A stretch of 64,000 bases of DNA, from contig NZ_CP014943.1 of NCBI RefSeq assembly GCF_002077175.1, positions 1,488,001 through 1,552,000 of the forward strand, written 5' to 3'. This stretch comes from Colwellia sp. PAMC 21821 (GTDB lineage Bacteria; Pseudomonadota; Gammaproteobacteria; Enterobacterales; Alteromonadaceae). Both the position numbers and the translations under genes were made by a program. This document shows positions 1-9,698 of this stretch, piece by piece (the stretch's first letter is position 1; each line of letters opens with the position of its first letter). The notes beneath the pieces were generated by a model. It searched no databases and was not told the DNA's origin. It saw only the letters and a program-made list of their open reading frames with translations.

Positions 1-292
1 AACCTGATTTATTAACCTGCACTTTCACCATGTGACTGCCATCAGGCTGTACTTGACTACTTTCAACGCTAACCGAGCGCGGTTTTGAGTCCATAAACCA
101 TTGAGCACGAATGCCTGTAACTCGGGCGGAAAAAACTTGTGCTATTGATTCAAAACCTGCCCGGGTTATTTGTCCTTGTTGTTTAAAGAAATAGAAAATA
201 AAACTCGCCATTAACAACGCTACTAGCACAATAACAACAATAACCTCTGTAAGTGACTTTTCACTTTTTTCAGAAACTTGCAATGCTGTCAT
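1..292 (-). CDS. mshF: MSHA biogenesis protein MshF (3' part cut by window edge)
   Basis: The first 97 or so codons are readable; the 3' end lies outside the window. The protein starts MTALQVSEKSEKSL, has one hydrophobic segment at about residues 18-36, then a periplasmic domain, which is the plan of MshF, a minor membrane component of MSHA pilus assembly. It lies 28 bp downstream of mshG, the expected order in Vibrio and Shewanella MSHA operons. The call rests on this order and the membrane topology, because MshF is poorly conserved. The pilin genes mshB, A, C and D would be expected beyond position 1. Confidence 0.8.
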   Translation of the reverse strand, partial: MTALQVSEKSEKSLTEVIVVIVLVALLMASFIFYFFKQQGQITRAGFESIAQVFSARVTGIRAQWFMDSKPRSVSVESSQVQPDGSHMVKVQVNKSG

Positions 293-320
293 AGCTTTAT
301 CATCCTATAAATCAACATTT

Positions 321-1559
321 TTACTTACCTTGAAATGCTGACATCATATCCCACATCGGGCTGAAAATACCTAGCGCCAACACAAGTACCATTGCTGCCA
401 CAATGGCGATCATAATAGGTTCTATACGTGCTGTTAGCGTACTAAGTTCGTAATCGACTTCGCGCTCATAGTAATCACCCACTTCTGCTAGCAATTCATC
501 AACACGTCCGGTTTCTTCACCAACAGCAATCATTTGCAGCACTAAAGGCGTGAACAACTTACTGGAAACCGATGAACGCAATAAACTTTCGCCACTTTCA
601 ATACTGCTGCGCATAGCCATAATTTTATCTCGCATATAAGTATTATCGACCGCATCTGCTACGAGTGTTAATCCCGTGGTCATTGGCACACCTGCACGTA
701 ATATAATAGAGAAACTGTGAGCAAAGCGCGACAATATTGAACGCTCAATAACCCCACCAACAACCGGTAGTTTTAATTTACGTTTATCCCATAAATACAT
801 TCCAGCGGGTGTGCTTAAATAATGGCGTAATGAAAAATAGCCGACAATGCTGGCTATTAGCATGTGGGGCCAATAGTTAAGAAAAAAGTTTGAACTGCTT
901 ATTAGCATTTTTGTTGACCAAGGAAGATCTGCGCCGAGCTTGCTAAACATATTAGCAAACGTAGGAATAACAAAAATGTTCAAAATAACTAAAGCAGCGA
1001 TTAAGGCAATTAACACAAAACTAGGGTAACGCAAGGCTGTTTTAATGCGCTTGCGTGTTTCTTGCTCGCGCTCGAAATAGCCAGCAAGTTTTAAAAATGC
1101 GTCGTCGAGATTACCGGTATTTTCGCCGACATGTACCAGTGAGACAAATAAGGGTGTGAATATTTTCGGATGCTTGTGCAAAGTAGTCGACAGTGGAAAA
1201 CCGCCTTCTAATTGTGCTGAAATATCAGTTAACGCCGATTTTAATTTTATAGAGGTACTTGATTCTGCCATACCTTTAATGGCTCTTAAAATGGGTACGC
1301 CTGATTTTACTAAAGCATACATTTGTCGACAAAAAACGATCAAGTCATCAAGGGTCACTTGATTTAGACCTAAAAGCTCACTGATATCGACATTTTTAGC
1401 GCCAACTTTTTCATTCTCTTTCTTTGCACTTTCAATTGATATTGGAATAATGCGCTCGCGGGATAATTGCTTTGCAACCATGGTAGAATCCGCTGCTTCA
1501 ATAGCCCCCTTTACTTGGCTACCGCTGGCATCTCGCCCAATATAATTAAATGCTGGCAT
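321..1559 (-). CDS. mshG: MSHA inner-membrane platform protein MshG (PilC/GspF family)
   Basis: 412 residues, normal for the family. It is the polytopic platform protein that couples the MshE motor to pilin assembly in the inner membrane. Two T2SSF domains are visible at about residues 72-195 and 275-397, each with the GExTG signature (GENTG near 146, GEETG near 347). Membrane segments lie near 180-198, 230-247 and 381-400. The gene starts 11 bp after mshE and is followed by mshF, so it is part of the same transcript. Confidence 0.95.
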   Translation of the reverse strand: MPAFNYIGRDASGSQVKGAIEAADSTMVAKQLSRERIIPISIESAKKENEKVGAKNVDISELLGLNQVTLDDLIVFCRQMYALVKSGVPILRAIKGMAESSTSIKLKSALTDISAQLEGGFPLSTTLHKHPKIFTPLFVSLVHVGENTGNLDDAFLKLAGYFEREQETRKRIKTALRYPSFVLIALIAALVILNIFVIPTFANMFSKLGADLPWSTKMLISSSNFFLNYWPHMLIASIVGYFSLRHYLSTPAGMYLWDKRKLKLPVVGGVIERSILSRFAHSFSIILRAGVPMTTGLTLVADAVDNTYMRDKIMAMRSSIESGESLLRSSVSSKLFTPLVLQMIAVGEETGRVDELLAEVGDYYEREVDYELSTLTARIEPIMIAIVAAMVLVLALGIFSPMWDMMSAFQGK

Positions 1560-1570
1560 AATATTATTAC

Positions 1571-3286
1571 TTATCCTGTGACGTCAATGGTTTCAACTAA
1601 ACGTAATACTTCTTCAACACTGGTTACCCCTAGCTTAGCATAATCAAAAGCGGCCAATGCTAAAGGTCTAAATTCAGGATGTTGTTTAGCTGCTAGCGTG
1701 AAGGCTTCAGTATCATCTCGCTTTAAAGCTGCCATCATAGGTTCATTCATTTCTAATAATTCGAAAACACCAATGCGGCCTTTGTAACCACTATATTGGC
1801 ATGTTTGACAACCTCGTCCATGACTGAACTCAATTTCTTTAACGTTTTCATCTACAAGGTGCGAAAGCCACATCAACTCTTGCTCATCTGGATGATAAAC
1901 CTGTCGACAGCTATCACACACTTTACGTACTAAGCGCTGAGCAATAATTGCTCGCAATGAGCTACCCACTAAGAAGCCGGCCGCGCCCATATCTAAAAGA
2001 CGCAAAGCACTGGTAATAGCATCATTGGTATGCAGTGTTGATAACACTAAGTGACCCGTTAATGCGCCTCGTAAACCTATTTCAACGGTTTCTTGGTCAC
2101 GCATCTCCCCGACCATAAGAATGTCGGGATCTTGTCGTAATGCTGTTCGTAATACACTAGAGAACGTGAGGTTAATTTTACTATTAATTTGTACCTGATT
2201 AACCCGCGGTAAACGATATTCTACCGGGTCTTCTACTGTGATAATTTTCTTACTGGCTTTATTGAGTTCACTTAATGCCGCGTATAAAGTGGTCGTTTTA
2301 CCACTACCAGTAGGGCCGGTCACCAGCACCATGCCATGTGGGCGTGAAATTTGATGACGAATGCGTTTTACAAAGTGTTCTGGCATACCCGTTTCGTCTA
2401 ACGACAGTAATCCCGCTGATTGGTCGAGTAAACGCATAACCACAGATTCGCCGTATTGCACAGGCATTGTAGACATACGAACATCAATATTGTGGCTATT
2501 AATTTTTAAATTAAAGCGCCCATCTTGTGGCAAACGCTTTTCAGATATATCTAAACCAGCCATCAGCTTTAAGCGCAATACCATCGCGGAGGCTATTTTA
2601 TTTTCTTTTAAAATATTTTCTTGTAACACGCCATCGATACGTTGACGAATACGTAATGCGTTTTCATCGGGTTCAATATGCACATCTGATGCGCGCATTT
2701 GTACGGCATCTTCAAATACTGATTGTAGTAATTTACCAACCGTCGCGTCTCCGCCTTCTTCAAGGAAGTTATTTGATAAGTCGAAGTCGCTACTTTGATC
2801 GTATTCTTCTTCTAATTGGCTAGCAAAAGACTCAATGTCGGCGGTACGTCGGTATAAACCGTCAAAGGCATTAAAGAGCTGAGACTCCATAACAACGGCG
2901 AGTTGCAAACGTTTGGGTGCTAGCATTTGCTCAAGTTGATCAAGTGCACTTAAATCCGCCGGGTCGCTCATCCCAATGAGTACTGAATCTCCTTGGTCTT
3001 CAATAATAATAGCGCGCAAACGGCGGGCATGAACTTCTGGCAATAACAAAGCGACTTCAGATGAAATTCTACGCTGACTAATATCTAAAAATGGTACATC
3101 TAACTGCTGGGCGAAAAATGCTAATAACTGTCGTTCACTAATATGCCCCAGCTCAATTAAGGTGTCACCAAGCTTTCTACCACTAGTTTTTTGGCTGTTT
3201 AAAGCCTGCATGAGTTGTTCATTGGTAATAATGTGTTCGTGAACAAGTAAATCGCCCAAACGCATTTTTAATTTAGGTGCTGCCAT
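1571..3286 (-). CDS. mshE: MSHA assembly ATPase MshE with cyclic-di-GMP-binding MshEN domain
   Basis: 571-residue GspE/PilB-type hexameric ATPase that drives MSHA pilus extension at the cytoplasmic face. Visible elements are Walker A GPTGSGKT (324-331), the Asp box near 349-359, Walker B DILMVGEMRD (388-397), the His box LSTLHTND (415-422), and a zinc tetracysteine (C457, C460, C493, C496). The N-terminus carries the two RLG/KLG-type repeats (residues 9-32 and 39-61) of the MshEN domain. In Vibrio and Pseudomonas homologues this domain is an established cyclic-di-GMP receptor, so pilus extension here is probably also controlled by the nucleotide. It lies between mshN and mshG with 1 bp and 11 bp gaps. 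Confidence 0.96.
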   Translation of the reverse strand: MAAPKLKMRLGDLLVHEHIITNEQLMQALNSQKTSGRKLGDTLIELGHISERQLLAFFAQQLDVPFLDISQRRISSEVALLLPEVHARRLRAIIIEDQGDSVLIGMSDPADLSALDQLEQMLAPKRLQLAVVMESQLFNAFDGLYRRTADIESFASQLEEEYDQSSDFDLSNNFLEEGGDATVGKLLQSVFEDAVQMRASDVHIEPDENALRIRQRIDGVLQENILKENKIASAMVLRLKLMAGLDISEKRLPQDGRFNLKINSHNIDVRMSTMPVQYGESVVMRLLDQSAGLLSLDETGMPEHFVKRIRHQISRPHGMVLVTGPTGSGKTTTLYAALSELNKASKKIITVEDPVEYRLPRVNQVQINSKINLTFSSVLRTALRQDPDILMVGEMRDQETVEIGLRGALTGHLVLSTLHTNDAITSALRLLDMGAAGFLVGSSLRAIIAQRLVRKVCDSCRQVYHPDEQELMWLSHLVDENVKEIEFSHGRGCQTCQYSGYKGRIGVFELLEMNEPMMAALKRDDTEAFTLAAKQHPEFRPLALAAFDYAKLGVTSVEEVLRLVETIDVTG

Positions 3287-3287
3287 A

Positions 3288-4457
3288 TTATTCTCCTAAC
3301 TCTATCAAGCGCTGCCGAGCAAATTGCATCGCACTAGTTGATAAATTATTGCGTGCTATTGATTGCTGGTATGCATCTCTTGCGGGCACAAACTTGCCAA
3401 GGCTATCTAATGAAACCGCGATACCTAACCACCATCGTCCCACAGTAGGCTCAAGTCCTATTAATTTTCGATAAGCCGTAACTGCACTTTCATGCTCATT
3501 TAATTCTGCCGATACATTCGCTAATAAAGTTTGTATTTCGGTGCTATTACTACCATTGACTGGATTTAATATATTGAATGCTTGCCTTGCTTTTCCTTGT
3601 TCGTAGTAAATTCTAGCACTCATTAATCGCATTTCTTCTGCTTCAGGTGCTAAGGCAATACCTTGAGATAATAAGTTAACCGCTTCTTGATAATATTTTT
3701 TACCGTACCACAATGCAGCAAGCTGTTTACGCGCTGTTTCGTGCGCGGGCATCACGAGGAGTATTTCCTCGAATAACGATTCAGCTTTGGCAATATCATG
3801 ACGTTCCATTGCTTGCTCGGCTTGAATAATTTTATTTGCCGCCAATTCCTGTGGAGATAACTGTGTGCGAGAAATGGTTAAACTTGATTTAACTGGCACA
3901 GTTTCAGTAACTGTTTCAGGCTTAACTGCAGTCTTTGCTGCTTGAACCGGCGCAATGATCACAGTTGTGTCGTCTGTTTCTGCGATTTTTTTCGTTAGCG
4001 CTATTTGTTCAGACGTCTCATTTAGATCACCCTCTTGGATATTGTTATTGTTATCGCTTTCGTTCACAGTTGCTAATGAAGACTGTGGCATATTGGCTAT
4101 CTCATCACGTTCTTCAAGCACATTCTTTATTGGTTTAGCAGTAACTGGAAGCGGTAATACTTGTGTCGGTGATAGATTCGAGCTTGATACTGTATTTTGC
4201 TTGGTATCTGAGCTGAATTGATCGTTTTTCAGCGTCATTGCTTCTTGATGTGCTTGTGCTTTGAGTTGCTGATTTTCGCTATAAAGTTGCCAACCAAATA
4301 TGCCAACAATATTGACAATAATGATGGTCGCGACAATAAAAAGTATTAATTTAGTGGTTGAGGTTTTTGCTGGTAAATGTACAGAAACATTCGACGCGCC
4401 TTGTTGATCGTGCTGGCGCTTGTCTAAATCTTTTAACATTTGGTTAATTACACTCAT
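3288..4457 (-). CDS. mshN: MSHA biogenesis protein MshN (membrane-anchored TPR protein)
   Basis: 389 residues from the chosen start MSVINQMLKDLDKRQ, the hallmark N-terminus of MshN. This ATG overlaps the mshM stop as ATGA, which favours it over an in-frame ATG 24 bp upstream. One membrane segment lies near residues 36-58. A low-complexity Thr/Val/Asn-rich linker follows, then TPR-like helical repeats from about 205 to the end (for example AESLFEEILLVMPAHETARK). It is a bitopic protein thought to assist pilus assembly in the periplasm; the exact partner is not visible from sequence. It is separated from mshE by 1 bp. Confidence 0.88.
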   Translation of the reverse strand: MSVINQMLKDLDKRQHDQQGASNVSVHLPAKTSTTKLILFIVATIIIVNIVGIFGWQLYSENQQLKAQAHQEAMTLKNDQFSSDTKQNTVSSSNLSPTQVLPLPVTAKPIKNVLEERDEIANMPQSSLATVNESDNNNNIQEGDLNETSEQIALTKKIAETDDTTVIIAPVQAAKTAVKPETVTETVPVKSSLTISRTQLSPQELAANKIIQAEQAMERHDIAKAESLFEEILLVMPAHETARKQLAALWYGKKYYQEAVNLLSQGIALAPEAEEMRLMSARIYYEQGKARQAFNILNPVNGSNSTEIQTLLANVSAELNEHESAVTAYRKLIGLEPTVGRWWLGIAVSLDSLGKFVPARDAYQQSIARNNLSTSAMQFARQRLIELGE

Positions 4458-5362
4458 ACTAACGTCCCAACAATATCCCATGAAAAGTACAAGCCAGCCA
4501 ATATTGTAACCAGTAACAAGCTAATTAAATAAAATTTTAACGACGTTTTTTGTTGCGCACCTTCGGTGTCTACAATGGCAGCGGCTAAATATTTATGAGT
4601 TAATTGATAACTGCCTTGACCATAACCAAGCATCAGTATTTTATGACAAATAATATTCACTAGTCTTGGAATGCCACCACTTACTTTAGCTACTCGGTTT
4701 GCCAATGAGCGACTAAATAAATTAGGTCCTTTATGACCCGCAATTTGTAGACGATGTTGAATATAATAGTCAACTTCACGTGCGTTCATAGCGCGTAATT
4801 TATAAGAAAATGTAATACGTTGTTTTAACTGTCTAAATGCATTTTCTGCTAGTCTTTCATCTAGCTCTGGCTGAGCAAATAAAACCACCTGTAATAATTT
4901 TCGTGTTTCTGTTTCAAGGTTTGTAAATAACCTTAATGCCTCTAGACTTTCCGACGGTAATGCTTGTGCTTCATCAAGAATTAGCACCACCGAATGACCT
5001 CGAATGTGAAGCTCCAGCAATCGTTGCTGAATTCGCTGCGTTAAAAGCTCTGCCGAGACAGTTTGCGATTGCTTTACGCCTAATTCTACTGCAACTGCAC
5101 GTCGCAACTCATCTGGCTTTAAATAAGGGTTGGGAATATAGGCGGTGACAAAATGTTGAGGAATTTCATTTAGCAATTTACGGCACATTAAAGTTTTACC
5201 CGTGCCGACTTCCCCAACCACTTTAATAAAACCTTCACCCGTTTGTAATGCGGTTAGAAGTACTGCTAGAGCCTCGTTATGAGACTCTAATCCCAAATAA
5301 AAATTGGTGTTTGGTGTCAAGGTAAATGGGAGTTCCTTTAAACCAAAGTGTTGCAAGTACAT
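4454..5362 (-). CDS. mshM: MSHA AAA-type ATPase MshM (ExeA/GspA-like)
   Basis: 302 residues. Cytoplasmic P-loop domain with Walker A GEVGTGKT (50-57) and Walker B VVLILDEAQ (125-133), then one C-terminal membrane helix near 277-298. This is the ExeA/GspA architecture, in which the ATPase helps the secretin assemble or pass peptidoglycan. MshM usually lacks the large periplasmic peptidoglycan-binding domain of ExeA, and it is lacking here. The gene follows mshL by 11 bp and overlaps mshN by 4 bp. Confidence 0.92.
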   Translation of the reverse strand: MYLQHFGLKELPFTLTPNTNFYLGLESHNEALAVLLTALQTGEGFIKVVGEVGTGKTLMCRKLLNEIPQHFVTAYIPNPYLKPDELRRAVAVELGVKQSQTVSAELLTQRIQQRLLELHIRGHSVVLILDEAQALPSESLEALRLFTNLETETRKLLQVVLFAQPELDERLAENAFRQLKQRITFSYKLRAMNAREVDYYIQHRLQIAGHKGPNLFSRSLANRVAKVSGGIPRLVNIICHKILMLGYGQGSYQLTHKYLAAAIVDTEGAQQKTSLKFYLISLLLVTILAGLYFSWDIVGTLV

Positions 5363-5373
5363 AAGGTTACAAC

Positions 5374-7083
5374 TTAGTATGTCGTTGTGTTTGCATCTGC
5401 ATCTTCAGGAAACCATTGTTTAAGTAAAGCACGAGCGTCTTGCAGTTGATTCTTCCAAGTGTCATGTCCGATAACAATAGGTTTTAGCAAGATAATTAAC
5501 TCTTTCTTTTGCACAGACTCGCTTTTGCTTTTAAATAATGCGCCCATAATTGGGATATCACCAAAGAAAGGTGTTTTAGATTCCTTGTCAACTTTGCGTG
5601 TTTCAATTAGGCCACCAATGACAACAATTTCACCTGATTTAGCTCGAATAATAGTATCAGATTCACGAACGCTGCTTTGGGCCAAGGGTAATACAATATC
5701 TTGGTCGCTTAAGCGAATAGTTTTAGTTTGCTCGGCGGTAATGGTCACCGACGGGTGAATATGTAGAATAACTTCGCCATCAGCATCAATTTGAGGTGTT
5801 ACGTCAAGGGCTATACCCGAGAAGAAAGGTGTTAGATCTATTTCAGGTGTAGTCGTTGTTGAAGTACCTGTGGTCGTTGTACTAGAGACATCAGTAACAA
5901 AGTATTCATCTTCACCGACTTTTATAATCGCTTTTTGATTGTTTGTCGCGGTAATTCTTGGACTAGAAAGTACCTGCACATTACCTTGAGTAGATAATAA
6001 ATCAATTACACCACTAAAGTCTTTATTGAGAAAACTTAAACTGGTTACACCACCAATAGCAGAAGAAATTGCATTACCTGCAATGTTGCCAGTCGTTGAG
6101 AAACCAATATTTGTGCTTTCAACATGCCCTAATACTTGGTCCCACTTAACCCCTTGTTGGTAATCATCATTTAAGGTGACTTCCATTATTTTTGCTTCAA
6201 TAATAACTTGGCGACGCAAGTGCTCTTCAGTACTTTCAATAAAGCGTTTTACGGCCGCTATTTCAGCAGGTAATGCTTTAATAGTGACTAGTCCCGCCTG
6301 TGGCGACACAATGACAGAACGACCAGCTTCATCACCCACTAAGGCATTTAAAGTCTCTTTAAGCTCGGTCCAAAAATCAGATTCATTTTCAGTATAAATA
6401 TTTACACCGCTACTACTTTGATTTCCATTCCCGTTTTGATTGTTATTATTACCGCCGCTATTGCCGCCATTATTATTGTTATTATTCCCGCCGTTACCGC
6501 TTGAATTGCTACTGTTAGGATCGTTTTCAGAAACGCCACCAGAGTTAATGCTCGTGCTAGAAATACCACGACGCTTAACATACAAATAATCTAACGGGAT
6601 AGTTTCTGTGCGAATACCTGACGGATATACCTGAATTACTCGCCCTTCACGGCGAATATCGTAACCATAGATTGATTCAACCACGTCGAGTGCTTCATCT
6701 AAGGTGACGTTTTTTAAATTCAACGTGATGTTACCGCTAACCTCAGGGTGTACCGCAATACTATAAGATGAGTCATCAACAATAGCGGCAAAAAACTGCT
6801 CTGCAGCAACACCGCTGGCAGCAATTTCTAAACGCTTTTCCGCCAATAAACCATGACGTGCTTGCTGAATTTCTTTTTGCATAAGCTCTTGGCGAACAGC
6901 ATTAGGCAAAGCCTGTAGCGGTTTAGGTGCTGTAGGCTGATTAGATTGCGCGATCGCTTTATCTAATGCTTGAGTAACATCTGTTGGAGGTTTGGGGGCA
7001 GATTGGCAACCCACAAGTGCGATTACCGCTGAACAGCATAATAGTTTCATTTGGTGCTTTTTAATTTTAATTTTTTTATTCAT
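5374..7083 (-). CDS. mshL: MSHA outer-membrane secretin MshL (lipoprotein)
   Basis: 569 residues. The N-terminus carries a lipoprotein signal ending in the lipobox ALVGC, with Cys26 as the lipidation site. An STN/N0-type domain follows at about 95-155. The C-terminal half is the secretin beta-barrel domain, with typical VQVLSSPRITATNNQKA, VIGGLIETRKVDKESKTPFFG and IPIMGALF blocks. It forms the outer-membrane pore for the pilus. A long Asn/Gly/Ser-rich linker lies at about 186-226. The start overlaps the mshK stop as ATGA; a second ATG at residue 12 would also give a valid signal peptide. Confidence 0.94.
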   Translation of the reverse strand: MNKKIKIKKHQMKLLCCSAVIALVGCQSAPKPPTDVTQALDKAIAQSNQPTAPKPLQALPNAVRQELMQKEIQQARHGLLAEKRLEIAASGVAAEQFFAAIVDDSSYSIAVHPEVSGNITLNLKNVTLDEALDVVESIYGYDIRREGRVIQVYPSGIRTETIPLDYLYVKRRGISSTSINSGGVSENDPNSSNSSGNGGNNNNNNGGNSGGNNNNQNGNGNQSSSGVNIYTENESDFWTELKETLNALVGDEAGRSVIVSPQAGLVTIKALPAEIAAVKRFIESTEEHLRRQVIIEAKIMEVTLNDDYQQGVKWDQVLGHVESTNIGFSTTGNIAGNAISSAIGGVTSLSFLNKDFSGVIDLLSTQGNVQVLSSPRITATNNQKAIIKVGEDEYFVTDVSSTTTTGTSTTTTPEIDLTPFFSGIALDVTPQIDADGEVILHIHPSVTITAEQTKTIRLSDQDIVLPLAQSSVRESDTIIRAKSGEIVVIGGLIETRKVDKESKTPFFGDIPIMGALFKSKSESVQKKELIILLKPIVIGHDTWKNQLQDARALLKQWFPEDADANTTTY

Positions 7084-7400
7084 TTTGAGTTCGCTATTAC
7101 ACCGGAAAATAATAATAATTCCATTCTACCTTGTGGTGAATCTAATACCACCCCATTTGCATTGATTGCAATCAAATCGAAACCTTTATACTTATCGCCA
7201 ACATTAAGAACTTGACCATTAATGATCGCTTTTTTCTTATTATTACCCTGGATAATTGATTGCAAAACTAACGCCGCTCTCTTTTCGCTGCTATTAGCTG
7301 ATGCAACCACGCCAAATGGCCGGGTAGGGTCTACTTGTTGACCTTTTGCACATTGCGACATAAATATCACAGATATAACGAAGATAATTTTATACACCAA
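7080..7400 (-). CDS. mshK: MSHA biogenesis protein MshK
   Basis: 106 residues with an N-terminal hydrophobic signal (VYKIIFVISVIFM) and a motif near DPTRPF that resembles the start of PilP/GspC-like periplasmic domains (HR domain with the GDKYKGFDL turn). It is probably the periplasmic link between the inner-membrane MshJ/I2 proteins and the MshL secretin, analogous to PilP. The gene overlaps mshJ by 11 bp and mshL by 4 bp, consistent with translational coupling. Sequence conservation of MshK is low, so position in the operon carries much of the call. Confidence 0.88.
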   Translation of the reverse strand: MVYKIIFVISVIFMSQCAKGQQVDPTRPFGVVASANSSEKRAALVLQSIIQGNNKKKAIINGQVLNVGDKYKGFDLIAINANGVVLDSPQGRMELLLFSGVIANSK

Positions 7401-8091
7401 TAAACTCCTTGGACGTACTTAAGCTATAAATTTCAATTTCTAACTCGCTGACAGGATATGCTTTTAATTGATAATCAAATTCTTGCCAGAAAAACTTCCA
7501 AGACAAACTCTCTAACTGAGTTAAATAGTCTTTTAGCTCAAAATATTTCCCTTGTAGCTTTATTTTGATGCCATGTCGGTATAATTGTAATTGCGTTGGT
7601 TGCGACTGCGAAGCATCTGCTTTAACCGTTGTTATTTTTTCCGCTTTATCTGCTTCAGCTTTATGCTCAGTAACTGGATTTGCTGGCAGCACTTCAAATG
7701 AAAGTAACTTAACACCTTTTTGTAATTTTAATAACTTGATCAAGGCAAAGCGCATTTGAATGGGGTCAATTAAATCTGAGGTTAACGCGAGTAACTTTTC
7801 GTCAATACTACCGAGCTTTGCTTGATATTGTGATAACTCTTTTTTTAACGCTGTATTTGGGTCTTCGCGTAACGCTTGCTCTAATATTTGAATCGAATTT
7901 TGCATATTTGCATTACTTTGCTGAGTTTGCAAAACTTGCTGATTCAACTTATCGATACGCTGAATCGATTCATCCATAAAGACACTGTATAAAATAAAAA
8001 CGATAGCAACCATGCCTGACGCGATAATTAAATATTGCTCACGCGGTGTCGTACTCTTAAATTTTTCACTATAAGCTAACCACTGAGACAT
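7390..8091 (-). CDS. mshJ: MSHA biogenesis protein MshJ (PilO/GspM-like)
   Basis: 233 residues: a short cytoplasmic tail, one membrane helix at about 20-38, a coiled coil rich in Gln/Leu at about 42-100, then a ferredoxin-like periplasmic domain. This is the topology of PilO/GspM proteins, which form the inner-membrane alignment complex with PilM/PilN (here MshI1/MshI2). It lies 3 bp after mshI2 and overlaps mshK by 11 bp. Confidence 0.9.
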   Translation of the reverse strand: MSQWLAYSEKFKSTTPREQYLIIASGMVAIVFILYSVFMDESIQRIDKLNQQVLQTQQSNANMQNSIQILEQALREDPNTALKKELSQYQAKLGSIDEKLLALTSDLIDPIQMRFALIKLLKLQKGVKLLSFEVLPANPVTEHKAEADKAEKITTVKADASQSQPTQLQLYRHGIKIKLQGKYFELKDYLTQLESLSWKFFWQEFDYQLKAYPVSELEIEIYSLSTSKEFIGV

Positions 8092-8094
8092 ACG

Positions 8095-8691
8095 CTACTC
8101 TCCTTTACTTTGTGCAGAGCTAACAACGAACTCAGTTAATTTTTGTTCATTTTCAATTAAAGAAAAATTAATAAATCGCTTACCAGAAAGAAATGTCGAT
8201 GATTCAAAACCAGATAACCAATTAGGTACGGCATCGGGTGTACGTGCAATTCCCGAGAAAGTCATATTGCCATTACCAATATTAACTCTTTGTAAACTTA
8301 TGTTTTTATTATGCAACGCAGCTAATTCAGCCATTGCGCTTGAAAAGCCCGCACTGTAAGTTTTAGTTGGATCCGTTAATTGTTTATGTAAATGTTCTTT
8401 ATTGGCAATCACGAGTTTGATTGTGCTTAATTGCGTCAGTAATGCTGTGTCTTGACGATTTTTACTAATGGCTAATTCTAAGTTTGTTAACTGTGATGTT
8501 TGGCTAATATTTTGCGCGTTTATGACTTTAAATTCTGCTGCTAAATTATTAACTTGCCACTGGGTAATAAAAATTAACACCAGCATAACGACCAGAGTAA
8601 TTATCCATAATGTCACCACACGATTAAGTGTCCAGAGCGCTTTTGCAGGTAGCAAGTCTGCCTGTAGTAAGTTGATTGAATATTTAGCCAC
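8095..8691 (-). CDS. MSHA protein MshI2 (PilN-like)
   Basis: 198 residues. The short N-terminus AKYSINLLQADLLP matches the conserved cytoplasmic INLL peptide of PilN, which docks into the PilM groove. A membrane helix follows at about 22-45, then a coiled coil and a small periplasmic domain. It probably binds MshI1 in the cytoplasm and MshJ in the periplasm. The gap to mshI1 is 1 bp. In many annotations MshI is one gene; here, as in Shewanella, the PilM-like and PilN-like parts are separate genes. Confidence 0.88.
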   Translation of the reverse strand: MAKYSINLLQADLLPAKALWTLNRVVTLWIITLVVMLVLIFITQWQVNNLAAEFKVINAQNISQTSQLTNLELAISKNRQDTALLTQLSTIKLVIANKEHLHKQLTDPTKTYSAGFSSAMAELAALHNKNISLQRVNIGNGNMTFSGIARTPDAVPNWLSGFESSTFLSGKRFINFSLIENEQKLTEFVVSSAQSKGE

Positions 8692-8692
8692 G

Positions 8693-9592
8693 TTAGTTTG
8701 GCTCCATAAAATTTAACTGTGTTGCACCAACGGCTACCGCATTATTGCGGAGGCTTTCTAGCTCAACTGGCATAACGAACAGCTTCACTTCTACATTGGT
8801 ATTCTCTGCCAATTTACGGGCTAAAAACGCTTCTTTGTCTATCGGCAGCAAAACCTCAATAGCTTTGATTGGTGCTTGTTTTAATTGTCGTTCGAAATAA
8901 TCGGTAGAACGCTGAATCTCTAGACTTAAAGCGTCAACAACGCCCATAGTTAATTCATCTTCGCTTTTAGTCGCAATTTGGGCGAAACCACGCAAACGTC
9001 GACTAAAGAATAGTTGCCCATTTTTAACAATTAAAATGTTTATTTCTTCATTGGGCTGTTGGCAAACAAGCAATACTGCATCTTGTTGTACTGGTAATAA
9101 ACTGGCAAATGCAAACTCTTCAGTCGTAATGCTGTCAATCTGTAGTTGTTCGTCGGTAAATGCGGTAACCAGCTCAATTAAGTCATTTTTAGCGACACAT
9201 ACTACATTAATTTTTTCATGTCCCCCGGCTAAGGTTGGGCCATCAAAATAATCCAAGACCATATTTTCGGGTGCAATACTGACAAGATCTTTGATCTGCC
9301 ATTTCAAAGCAGCGTTCATTTCATCAACCGGTACATTAGGTTTATCTACTTGGACAATTTGCGAATGAGCATTCGCTAAAACCAAATGACACTGTCCTGA
9401 AAACGACTGAGCACTAACTAAGTGCTTAAGCGCCTTTGCAATTGAATTTCCTTTGTTTTCAACAACGTCACTTTTATTTTTATTAGTTTTTTTAACAAAA
9501 TAACTAATAGACTGCTGTCGTAAAGACACGCCAATTAAGTCAGCTGACTTTACTTTTGAGAAAACATTTTTGATACGTGTAATAATTGTCAT
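8693..9592 (-). CDS. mshI: MSHA protein MshI (PilM-like, actin fold)
   Basis: 299 residues, soluble, with the actin/FtsA-like fold plan of PilM: DLIGVSLRQQSISYFV near the N-terminus and KWQIKDLVSIAPENMVLDYF in the middle, as in PilM/MshI proteins. It is the cytoplasmic ring component that contacts MshE and the PilN-like MshI2. It is the first gene of the minus-strand operon in this window. The 106 bp to the divergent gene at 9699 should hold the operon promoter, but no convincing sigma-70 boxes were found there. Confidence 0.9.
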   Translation of the reverse strand: MTIITRIKNVFSKVKSADLIGVSLRQQSISYFVKKTNKNKSDVVENKGNSIAKALKHLVSAQSFSGQCHLVLANAHSQIVQVDKPNVPVDEMNAALKWQIKDLVSIAPENMVLDYFDGPTLAGGHEKINVVCVAKNDLIELVTAFTDEQLQIDSITTEEFAFASLLPVQQDAVLLVCQQPNEEINILIVKNGQLFFSRRLRGFAQIATKSEDELTMGVVDALSLEIQRSTDYFERQLKQAPIKAIEVLLPIDKEAFLARKLAENTNVEVKLFVMPVELESLRNNAVAVGATQLNFMEPN

Positions 9593-9698
9593 TAAGCGAT
9601 ATTATTATTCTATTATCTTTAACCGTAAAGTCATTATCGCTGATTCTATTTTCGGCGCAAGTGTTTTAATTACTTCATTATTTTGAGTTACAAAACTT

